Source: Nicotiana tabacum (Eukaryota; Streptophyta; Magnoliopsida; Solanales; Solanaceae). Taken from it: a stretch of DNA of 64,000 nt. The position numbers were made by a program, and so were the translations under genes. A model generated the notes under the pieces. The model made no database searches. It was not told the DNA's origin and saw only the letters and a list, made by a program, of their open reading frames with translations. Each line of letters begins with the position of its first letter. Position 1 is the first letter of the stretch. Shown here one piece after another: positions 34,601 through 44,521 of the stretch. The stretch lies in NCBI RefSeq assembly GCF_000715075.1, contig NC_134103.1, positions 71,673,519 to 71,737,518 of the forward strand, given 5' to 3'.

Positions 34601-36098
34601 TTGGAGTTTAAACAAGTTTTTGCTACTATGTTATTTTTACATAACTCATTTATGTATTGATTTGGGAGTTACAATATCTTAGCGTCTTAATGCATGGATA
34701 AAGGGAAACTGAATGCACCTTAGTTGGCATATTATCATGTAATAATCAGTATTCCTCATAGAAGTCAACAATATATTATAAATATTTTCCTCATATGAGT
34801 CAATAATTTATTCAATATATCCCATAATCAATACTTACAGCTTGAGCATTTGTATTTAGCAATTGTCAACCCTTTTATTAGTTGCTCCTAATGGAGCTAG
34901 TGAGGTTTAATCAAGAGGAGTGAATAACCTCTCAAAAATAAATGATTATTGTTTACCCGCAAAACGGTACATTTGAATTTGTTCATGATTTCTAGACAAG
35001 TGAATTAATTTGATCCAAAAAGTAACAAAATAAATGATGAAATATAAAGTACTTAGCCTTATAATGCAGATAAAATGACAGAGCTGACGAGTCCGGGAAC
35101 AGGGTTTCCGGGCACAATAATGATGAGATCAAAAAGCGAGAAAGCACAATGGTACTTAAATTCTGTATAGAATGTAGTACAAGTTAGCCAGAAAATTCAT
35201 GTCACTTACAATGATTATTGAGCTTATTATTTATAGCTATGAAGAAGGTACTAGGGTCGTGCCCTTCTTTAATGTCAATTATGAGGAGCATTGACGGAGA
35301 CATAACGGTGAACATAAATGCCAAATTCTCTGTAACGGGCCGTTGCTCTTAATGTTGTGGAATATTCCTCATTGAATGCTACCGGGCGCAGAGTATTCAA
35401 TGCCTTCATGATCGTTATCTTTTCCGGTAACATACGGGATAACTGCGTCCAATTTCGTCCTCCCGGTTTAGGTTCCACGTGTCCTCTTCTTGGGTGGCCA
35501 CGTACCATAACATATTTTATCCAATACAATTATAACGCGAGAAAGAGAGAAAACGTTCCCCTAACATTAGATACATATGATTAGTTATAAATCATTTATT
35601 CCAGTAATGAGTTGCAACATAAAGCCAAGCTAGTAAATTCTTATAGTTGGATAATAATTATGATGTCATAATTAAACACTAATTAGGTGACCATAATTGT
35701 AGATATTGATGGATGCTAATCATATAATTTACACAAAATAGAGATAAAAATGTTAAGAAAGTGTAGAAATTTGACTTGGAAGAAATTGGTGGAGATGAAT
35801 TCGACAGTGTAAAAATTCTACATTATTCAATTCTAACTTGGCCAATGTCCTTCTCTTTAGACTAATTCTAAATTTAGTCATTCCTGCTCTGTCCATATTA
35901 TCTTCTATATTACCATATTAAGCTTATTATAGGAAAATATTTGTTATATGTTATTATTATTATTTTATATTTTATATATATAAAACTTATTTTTCACTTT
36001 CACATTTATTTTATTTTGCTATATTGAGGATATGATTTGAACTTAAAGAAAGAAGTAAAAATTCTTATAGTTGATCCAACTCATTTGGGGACGAACAA
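34601..36098. other. Intergenic with a possible old LTR remnant (about 35040-35580)
   Basis: Mostly AT-rich. The part at 35060-35560 has a different, GC-richer composition, with GAGTCCGGGAACAGGGTTTCC and a stretch resembling Solanaceae Copia LTR sequence that I cannot name. Open frames at 35275-35529 (minus) and 35357-35584 (plus) overlap and look non-coding. The rest shows nothing recognisable. Confidence 0.35.
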
Positions 36099-36448
36099 CT
36101 TGTTTGGATGGTTGTTACATATCGTTTCATAATGTATCGTATCGTATTATATTGTATTGTACTTTATCGTTTGATGAATACAATGTTTGGATAGATTATA
36201 TCGTTTGCCGTTGTTTCATGATATCATGCACCAGCAATATGAAGAATAAACTTGCACTATTATAAAGAAAAATTATGATACGGGGTAAAATTATTATATA
36301 AAAAGGTATGATAAATGATGAAATAAAATTATTAATAATAATGAAGGGTGAGATGAGAGAAAGAGACAAGATAACGACGCCACCAGCGGTCGTTACATAA
36401 AGTGGCACATTTCGTTGTTACGTAATGACGGACTTAACGATACGATAT
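36099..36448 (+). mobile_element. Left part of a TIR element (MITE) split by the Tat insertion
   Basis: Begins CTTGTTTGGATGGTTGTTAC (36099-36118). The exact complement ends at 57360, beyond the Tat element. The inner part is low-complexity (TGTATCGTATCGTATTATATTG). Rejoined without the 20.8-kb insert it would be about 440 bp with 20-bp terminal inverted repeats, i.e. a non-autonomous DNA transposon. I cannot define its TSD or superfamily. Confidence 0.8.
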
Positions 36449-37315
36449 TATAGACAATAAATTGCGTCGAGAAAATAAAATCAAGACCGAAAATAGCGCA
36501 ACAATCGTAGTATTTTATTTCAAATATTTGAGTGTTACAATCTCTATGAATCCTCTGATTCTACTTTTCAACAATTCAAGGGCCTTTGAGGTTGGTCTTG
36601 AATTTGATTTATCCGTCGCGAACGCTTTGATTGTTGCCACGAATTTTATCACGAAAAAATAGCCTTGATCTTGAATGCCTTGCATTTGATTTGACTTCGT
36701 TCTTGATTTTGACTACTTGAATTTTGTGTTGAAATGCTTGGATGCTTGAACACTTGCAGTTTGCAGAGAATTGTGGACTTTGATCCACGAGGTGTCTTCT
36801 TGTTATAACTTCTAGTGTCTTTTCTAGGTTATGAAGACACCCTTTTATAGTTGTGGAAGGGAAGAGTTATGATAAGAGCAAACTCTTTCCGACCAATCAA
36901 ATTGAAGTGTGACATGACCGCATTTGATTGGTCAGAACATGTCACTTGCACATGTGGCGTGATTTCATTGGCCTTTTAATGTGACTTGGCATGCCTCGTC
37001 ATTTTGACACGTGGCATGATCCTATTGGTTCTTCCACTTGACTTGGCGCGCCATGTCATTTGACACGTGGCACCAAACTGGGCCTCTAGCAAGATGACAT
37101 CTTGGGCTTAATGAAGTGGGCTCATCACTTTAGCCCAATTAAATGGGTTAGCCCAATGGATTAAGACTTATTTATTTAATTTATATTTATTGGACTTATA
37201 TAATTAATCCAATTATATTAGCTCAATAAATTTATTTGAACTAATATATCTTGAATTTAAAATATAGTCCAAATTATTTTACGAATTTAATTTCAAAAAA
37301 ATTTATATGTCTACA
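36449..37315 (-). repeat. Tat copy B 3' LTR, with G-box and TATA elements
   Basis: Starts TATAGACAATAAATTG (TG to TA change) and ends ATGTCTACA. On the minus strand it holds TGCCACGTGTCA twice, 56 bp apart (37072-37061 and 37016-37005), each a canonical G-box/ABRE-type sequence, nearby CCAAT motifs, and CTATAAAAGGG as TATA box (about 36849-36859). This is the U3 promoter layout. Compared with the other LTR it lacks a few bases near 36571 and differs at many sites. The polypurine tract GGGGGCATT sits next to it (37316-37326). Confidence 0.88.
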
Positions 37316-38039
37316 AATGCCCCCATTCAAGACTTGTTGAGGTATAGACATGTCGCACTAAATACAAGAATTGAAGTATTACGACACCAAATAGGATGAC
37401 TTTGGGCCCCAAATTTATTAGCCTAGGCAATTTGTCTGTAATGAAAAGAACCTGACAGTTGTTTGAAATGATTCTTCTTTTGCTTAAAATAGAAATGCAT
37501 TTTCTTTATGAAGACAAAGAAAAGCCACGTAAGCTTGAAACTTTGGCATTTGAACTTCAACTTTGCCAATGATAATCACATTTGCTAACTGGAACAATGA
37601 TTGCACGTGACCACTTTTTTTTGCATTTGAAATTCTTACTTATTAACCTTTGGAGTCACATACAGATACTCCTTTATCACATAGTTTAATGTAGAACATT
37701 TTGTAGTTCGACTCTAAACCAAATTGCTTTGGTCGATTTCTATTCAAACACGGATTAATCAAGCTACGGAGTCCATATCGGAAACAGCCGCCGCCTTTAA
37801 CATGATCCCACATCGGATCAAACTTCTTTATGCCATCCTTTTGACCCCTATATATACCATACATCATTCAATTTCAGTACTAATTCCAGCGTTTGTAAAT
37901 TATTTTGAGTCTACTTTTAATGATTTGGAGGCATTGACGCGAAGGTAATTTTTTCTTTTTTTCTTGTGCTTTCTTTTTTGTTTTACTCTGTTGTCTCTTT
38001 TTTTACTTTTTAGAAGTAACTTCGTAAAACTGCAAAGTT

Positions 38040-38765
38040 ATTTATAAGTTCAAGGCGAAAACCTTTAAAAGTTCACGATGAAAACTTTTTAAATTTGTGA
38101 CGGAAACCCATAAAAGTTCGTGATGAAGACCTTTAAAATTTGTGGGGAAGATCCATAAAAACTCGCGCAAAGATCCTTAAAAGCTCGTGGTCAAGATCTT
38201 TAAAAGTCCACAGTAAAGACCTTTAAAAGTTTGCGGTGGAGACCTTTAAAAGCACGCGATGAAGACTTTTAAAAATTCGTAGCGAATACCCTTAAAAGTT
38301 CGCATAAATATCCTTAAAAGCTCGTGGTCAAGATCTTTAAAAGTTCATAGTGAAGACCTTTAAAAGTTCGCGGTAAAGACCTTTAAAAGCACGCGATGAA
38401 GACTTTTAAAAATTCGTGGCGAAGACCCTTAAAAGTTCGCATAAATATCCTTAAAAGCTCGTGGTCAAGATCTTTAAAAGTTCATAGTGAAAACCTTTAA
38501 AATTCGTAGTAGAAATCTTTAAAAAAATCAGCAGTAGGGACTCTTTAAAGTTCGTCACGAACACCTTCACAAACACCTTTAAAAGTTCGAAACATACGCC
38601 TTTTAAAAGTTCGGAACGAAAACCTTAAAAATCCGAATGCCTTTAAAAGTTCGAGACAAATACCTTTAAAAGTTCGCAACGAAAACCTTTAAAAATTTGA
38701 ATGCCTTTAAAAATTCGAGACGAACACCTATAAAAGTCCGCAACGAGAACCTTTAAAAAAAACAC
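38040..38765. repeat. Tandem array of ~23-bp units with a 137-bp higher-order period
   Basis: Units of the form GACCTTTAAAAGTTCGCGGTG repeat about 30 times. In the middle, six units form a longer period: the stretch starting AAATTCGTAGCGAATACC near 38274 recurs as AAATTCGTGGCGAAGACC near 38411, 137 bp later, with the units between them in the same order. Confidence 0.85.
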
Positions 38766-39330
38766 CTTCAGAATTGTCCCGGACAATATTTTAAAACCAA
38801 CTTTATATTGCACCAAGCTGGCAATTTCAGATTTACGCAATCTTATCAAAATATTCGTATCTTGGTATAGAAATATCGAAATTATGAACCGTTTGATTTT
38901 TTGAAAACTAGACTTCAAAATCTAAAAACATGTCCAAAAAGTCGGATTTAATACCTTAAGGATAGTTTCAGATAATATTTCGAAATCAACTTAAAATTTC
39001 GATTTGCTGACGATTTCAAACTTGCGTGACTTCACCAAAACTCTTATATCTTGATGTAGGAATGTTGAAATCGTGAACCGTTTGATTTTATGAAAAACAG
39101 ACTTCAATATCTAAGACATATCCAAAATTTGGAATTAAAAGTTTTGATTATCGCCCCAGATATTATTTTGAATCTAACTTTAGATTCCGACATTTTGATA
39201 GTTTCAGATTTGCGCAGCTTCACCAAAAAATTTATTTCTTGGTGTGAAAATGTCAAAATCATGAACCGCTTGATTTTATGGAAAATAGTCGTCAAGAGAT
39301 AAGATATATCCAAAATTCGGATTGAATGGA
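38766..39330. repeat. Three tandem ~188-bp units
   Basis: The landmark GAACCGTTTGATTTT (third copy GAACCGCTTGATTTT) occurs at 38886, 39075 and 39263. Flanking text (CTTGGT/CTTGATGTAGAAAT..., CAGACTTCAATATCTAAGACAT) repeats with it. The units are diverged from one another, and each has a pyrimidine/AT-rich body. Confidence 0.78.
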
Positions 39331-39746
39331 TTAACAGAAAAATGGTATCTCAGCTCGATTTTCAAGTGCTGATTGAATGGATTACATTTCATCGTACTTC
39401 ATTCGAATAACGATTGGGGCACTATGTATCTTTTGAACTTATGCGACTGAACTTAGAATAAAACTGTAAGCTGCCTACGTACCTCTGTGAAGAGGATCAA
39501 GTCGTATCATAGTTCAGAATAGGTAGATTTTTCTTTATGTCCTAACTTTTGCCTAGACCGCCTCTTTCTAGTTTTTCAACCTAGCATTTTTTTTATGCCC
39601 TAACTTTTGCCTAGTCCGTCTCTTTCGAGATTTTCAACCTAGCTGGCTCTTTTTTTTCTTGGTGGGACGTACACAGTATAGACTCATGCGGTCCAGGAGT
39701 GTAGGAACGTGCAGTTTAAGCTCATGCATCAAGGAGCGTTGTAACT

Positions 39747-40850
39747 TCAAGGATAATACTTCTTCAAAAACATGCCATTGATAGGGATGATTCTCATGGC
39801 ATCTGCATCAACCAGCTTGTAAGCCCCACTTGAATAAGCTTCTTGCACGACATATGGCCTATCCCATTTTGAAGTGAACTTCCCTACAGGTTTATGGGAA
39901 GTAATAATGGGTCTTCTTATGTTAAGGACTTGATCTCCTACTTGAAAGGATCTTGGGCGAACTCTTTTATTGAAGGCGCGAGACAATCGGGCTTGATAAC
40001 ATTCAAGAATCTGTTGAGCTTCCAACCTTTTCTCATCAAGAGCCTCCAACTCTGCTAATCAAAGTCGAGCATTTTCTTCATCAGTGATGCCTTCTTGAAT
40101 AGCTAATTGTAATGAAGGTATTTTACACTCGAGTGGCAAGACGGCTTCAACTCCATAAACGAGTGCATAAGGGGTCGCTTGTGTTGGCGTGCGATGAGTT
40201 GTCCTATATGCCCACAGAGCTTCCTCCATATAGTCATGCCAATCCCGTTTGGATTTGGAGACGACTTTCTTTAAAAAGTTGCATAGAGTCTTGTTGAATG
40301 CCTCGGCTAGACCATTGGCGGCAACATTGTACATAGAAGAGTTACGCTGCTTTGAGCCAAAGAGTTCACAAATATTGTTAATCAACCTATTGTCGAACAG
40401 TTTGCCATTATCCGTTATTATGTAACGAGGAATGCCAAAGCGATAGATAATGTTTACTTAGATGAAACTTGCAATATTTTCCTTCTTTACTTCCTTAAGA
40501 GCAACAACTTCAGCCCATTTTGAGAAGTAGTCAGTTGCAGCCAAGATGCATAGGTGCCCACCAGAGGACTTTGGCAGTGGTCCAACAACATCCAATCCCC
40601 AAGCATCAAACGGCCAGGATGCAACAGTCAGGTGCAACACTTCAGGAGGTTGATGAATAAAATTCGCATGAAATTGACAAGCCTTGCGTCTTCGAGCGTA
40701 GTCCAAGCAATCTTTTACCATCGTTGGCCAATAATATCCCATCCTTTTTATATGGAAGTGAAGCTTTGGTCCAGACTGGTTTGACCCACATACCCCAGAA
40801 TGTGCCTCTTGCAAAGCTTGGAGTGCTTCTTCTTCCCCTAAGCATCGCAA
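39747..40850 (-). pseudogene. Tat copy B integrase
   Basis: Segments 40850-40458, 40385-40059 and 40049-39747. The N-terminal zinc-binding region (HSGVCGSNQSGPKLHFHIKR) has lost a ligand: the CxxC is RKAC instead of CKAC. The catalytic core has the first Asp in WGLDVVGPLPKS, the second in RYIITDNGKLFD (in the gap near 40400), and Glu in ANGLAEAFNKT. The C-terminal segment has KVRPRSFQVGD-like residues and SSGAYKLVDAD, and ends at 39747. An in-frame TAA at 40455-40457 and one break near 40052-40058 interrupt it. It would integrate the cDNA; it is non-functional here. Confidence 0.88.
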
Positions 40851-40874
40851 GAGTACTCCCTCAAATGACCTTCT

Positions 40875-41492
40875 CTATAAAGTATCTTTGTAGTAAAGGA
40901 AGCGAGGTGCACAACGACGGATTTCAGTCCTTCTCCTCGGATTTTCTAGAAGCATCTTACAGCTTAAGTAGTCGATAATAGGTTGTCGCCATTCTTCTTT
41001 CTCGATTTCAGAAACAACGACAAGATGTTTGAGTTCATTTCCTTCACCTTCAACCTCATTTGGCGGCGGTACTACCCATATTTGGCAGACAGTAACTTGC
41101 ACTTGATCAGGCAGGGTTAACGATGAAGTTAGGGAAGCTAAAGTATTAGCCTTCTTATTTTCTTTCCTTGGCACATGTTGAATAGTCACGTCACCGACCC
41201 ATCCCATTAACGTTTTAGTATAATCATGATATGAGCGTAGTTCAGGTTTCTTGACCTTGTAACTACCTAAAAGTTGGTTGATCACCAACTGAGAGTCACC
41301 AAAGACTTGCAATTGCAACTGCTTCATTTCAACATCCATTTTAAGCCCACGTATTAGTGCTTGATACTCAGCGACGTTGTTAGAGCAGAGTTGCGTCAAC
41401 GTAAAAGAGTAGGGAAGAACTTCACCTTCAGAAGTGAAAAATACTACACCAGCACCAGCTCCTCCGCAATGTGCAGTGCCATCAAAGTACAT
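40875..41492 (-). pseudogene. Tat copy B second (archaeal-type) RNase H
   Basis: 205 open residues with the three catalytic carboxylates visible: MYFDGTAHCGGAGAGVVFF (Asp), NNVAEYQALIRGLK (Glu) and LQVFGDSQLVINQL (Asp). This extra RNase H after the normal RT-RNase H is the hallmark of Tat/Ogre elements. It is separated from RT by a TAA (41505-41507 region) and from integrase by a TAG at about 40874 (TTA TAG AGA) where the related elements have Tyr. It would degrade RNA in the RNA/DNA hybrid. Confidence 0.9.
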
Positions 41493-41504
41493 CTTCCATG
41501 GAGG

Positions 41505-42794
41505 TTAAACTTCAATGACCATTGCGTCCTCATCAGGTAGTTTGTCAGTTAGCTCCCAATCATCAGGTGTAGGGTGATGTGCCAAGAAGTCTGCCAATGC
41601 TTGTCCTTTTACAGCCTTTTGAGGGATGTACAAAATCTCGAATTGTTGAAATTGGAGATACCATCTCACTAGTCGATCACTAAGAATAGGTTTTGACATC
41701 ACGAACTTGATGGGATTTGCTTTAGAAACAAGACGAACAACATGAGCTTGAAAGTAGTGCTTTAACTTTTGAATTGAGAAGACTAGCGCCAAACACAACT
41801 TTTTAATTGGCGAATAATTCAGCTCATTTGGTGTCATCATCTTGCTCAAGTAGTAAAGAGAGTTTTCTTTTCCCTCACTATTTTCTTGGGCCAATAGCGC
41901 TCCAACATACCTTTCTTGTGCTGAAATATATAGTATCAGCAGCTTTCCAAGTATAGGGGCTGCTAAAACCGGAGGCTTCATCAAGTAGGATTTAATGCTC
42001 TCAAAGGCATTGCTACACGCTTGGTCCCATTTGAACGGGACACCTTTCTTCATAAGGCAACTGAATGGTTGGCACCTCCCAGCTAGGTTTGAGATGAATC
42101 TCCTAAGGTACACTAATTTTCCTTGCAGACTTTTCAATTCGTGAATATCCCGAGGCTCAGGCATTTTCAAAATTGCATCTACTTTGGCTTGATCAATTTC
42201 AATCCCTCGATGTCGGACAATGAAACCAAGGAACTTTCCGGAAGTAACTCCAAAGGCGCATTTCAATGGATTCATCCTAAGTTGGTACCTCCGGAGCAAC
42301 TCAAACACCATTCTCAAGTCTTTCAAGTAGTCGCCCCTCTTTCTTGATTTTACCACCAAGTCATCCATATAGAATTTGATATTTTTGTGGAGAAGGTCGT
42401 CAAAAATATTCTGCATATCCCTTTGATAAGTAGCACCAGCGTTCTTCAAGCCAAATGGCATTACCCTGTAGCAATAAGTACCCTTGGGGGTGCGGAATGC
42501 AGTAAGCTCTTCATCTTTTGGTGCCATGCGAATTTGGTTATAGCTCGACGAACCATCCATAAACGACATTTCCTCATACCCAGTAGTAGCATCGATTATC
42601 ATATCTGGAATAGGAAGCGGGAATTCATCTTTGGGACACGCATTGTTGAGATCCCTGAAGTCGACGCACACTCGAATCTGGCCATTCTTCTTCCTTATAG
42701 GGACAATACTTGAGACCCATGTTGGGTATTTAACTTCACGAATAAAGACAGCTTCGATGAGTTTGGTAACTTCGATTTTAATCAAGGGAACCAA
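41505..42794 (-). pseudogene. Tat copy B reverse transcriptase and first RNase H
   Basis: 429 open residues. RT motifs in order: IREVKYPTWVSSIVPIRKKN, IRVCVDFRDLNNACPKDEFP, YRVMPFGLKNAGATYQR, and the catalytic FYMDDLVVKS (YMDD) at about residue 145. The connection and degenerate first RNase H follow (KKGVPFKWDQACSNAFES, YISAQERYVGALLAQE). The segment ends at a TAA just before the second RNase H. It is the longest uninterrupted TE frame in the window. The methionine at 42794 is internal; the original polyprotein continued from the linker upstream, which ends in a TAA at about 42810-42812. Confidence 0.93.
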
Positions 42795-42812
42795 GTCTGA
42801 CCTAAAGCGCCT

Positions 42813-44521
42813 TTAGGCTTGTTTAACAGGGCGAGCACCATTCTTGATGGCAAGGTGATGGACTGATACTTTCAGGTCCAAGAAAGGCATCTCTTTGTAT
42901 CTCCAAGCAAAGACATCCCTTAATTCCTTGAGCAACTCAATATAAGTGCCTTCTTCATCCACTTCTAGTAAAGCACTTAGGTAGGTGGGTCTTAGTTCTT
43001 CATCGGTGCCAAGGTTAACTTCTTTTAAGGCATCAACTGTAGTCTTCACTCTTTCTTGAAGTTTAGGTGGAGCATCTTTGGCATCTTCATCTTCTTGAGG
43101 GTCCCCATCGTTGAAGGATATATGATAACATGGTGAAACATCGTCCAATTTCTCGTCATCCTCCATTAGAGATAAAACATCATGCTCGCTTTGTGCAATA
43201 ATATGATACAAAGAACCCACACTTTCTTCGTCTTCGTCACGTTCTTTAGTGTAGACCACAGTGTATGGCTTCACCTTCAGTACCTCATCACAAGAAACCA
43301 TGCCTTTTGTTTGTTGCTTCATTCTAGAAGGAACCAGACTTTGAAAATCTTTAGATATCTTTTGAATTTTGGGCAAAGCGACTGTTTTTGTATTTCGATA
43401 ATTTCTCTGGAACTTATTCCCCTTCTTTAATGGATCTCTCAAATACAGAAGTTCTCACAGTTGATTTTCCAAGTCGATCAAAGACAAAAGGCCTGTTAGA
43501 AGCGTCATATTCGTCTTCTACAGTGATATAATTGTTGCTCTCCCTTCTTATGGAGATGCGCACTGGTGACGGTTACTTATATCCCAAACATTCACGTGGT
43601 TGCCACGTCGCATCTTCTGATGTGAGCTTCCCTAACTTTGATGGCTCATTGGGATTGTATTCAGCTTTTGCAAATAGCCTGTAAGCATTAGGATCAAAAA
43701 CTTCATATGTTCGCTTTGTAGGGAGTGCCACATTCTGCAAACGATTTTGGGCTACAAACCCTGCAAGTGGCTTGGATGACAACTTTACTGCCTCAATTCA
43801 TTTTACCGGAAGAGTTAACTCCTTTAGCATGTTAGTTTGGAGATTAGATGATTCGCCTTCATCTTTCTTTCTTTTAGGGACATATTGGAGTGCAGGACTT
43901 ACTTTCTTGCCATAAGACGCAGCATCCCCTCTATGAGATTTATTCTTGTTGGGTTGTACCTCCTCAGTAACAGCTTTGGCTCTACCAGCAATCACCTCAG
44001 CTCTTTTAGTTGTGGGCTCGTCATTCTTGCTTTTCATGCAATCATCAACTTTTAGCTCCTTCATAATGCGGTTCTTCAAGTAAAAATTTGCATCGGCGAA
44101 GTGTGACTCAGCCTCGGTGAATGGCTCATCATCTGCAACTATCTTCTTCTCGACTTCACCCTCGCAGTACTTCAAACATTGATGGTAGGTAGATGGAACC
44201 ACTTTATTCTCATGTATCCAAGGCCTTCCGAGAAAGACGTTGTATAAAGTCTTTGCATCGATCACACGCAGCCATGCACTTGATTGCATATCTTCAATGG
44301 TGATTCCCAACCTGATCGCACCTATGGCTCTTTGCCCCCTTGGTTGAATCCTTGGATCATCACACGACTTTCTGAGAGTTCGTTCATGGGAATACCAAGT
44401 TCTTTCATAGTGCGAATTGGCAAAATGTTCACTGAGGATCCTCCATCAACCAAAATTCGATTTACCCTTTCATCACACATATAGCCAACCGGGTACAATG
44501 GGTGGTTATGAAGAGTGTCAC
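42813..44521 (-). pseudogene. Tat copy B protease and protease-RT linker
   Basis: The linker is open over 43442-42813 (209 residues), longer than in copy A, which has two extra breaks here. The protease is in two pieces (44517-44322 and 44310-43798), with VDGGSSVNIL in the first and FLGRPWIHE in the second. A one-base loss near 44315-44320 shifts the frame between them, which copy A does not have. 43782-43573 is a further linker segment broken by a TAA at about 43570-43572. The frame is interrupted at 44521 by the Tekay element, as in copy A. Confidence 0.86.

Larger units (their letters stand above)
37316..39746 (-). other. Tat copy B 3' spacer, non-coding and repeat-rich
   Basis: Lies between the PPT and the end of integrase. 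It holds an antisense promoter-like stretch near 37770-37950, a satellite-like array at 38040-38765, three ~188-bp units at 38766-39330, and two 58-bp copies of CCTAACTTTTGCCTAG at 39541 and 39599. No gene was found on the sense strand. Tat/Ogre elements in other plants often have such hypervariable 3' regions, and some carry antisense ORFs there (family knowledge). Confidence 0.8.

Noticed and set aside
35040..35600. Copia-type LTR
   Set aside because: Text resembles Solanaceae Copia LTRs, but I found no terminal TG/CA pair, TSD or second LTR, so it is left as an uncertain remnant.
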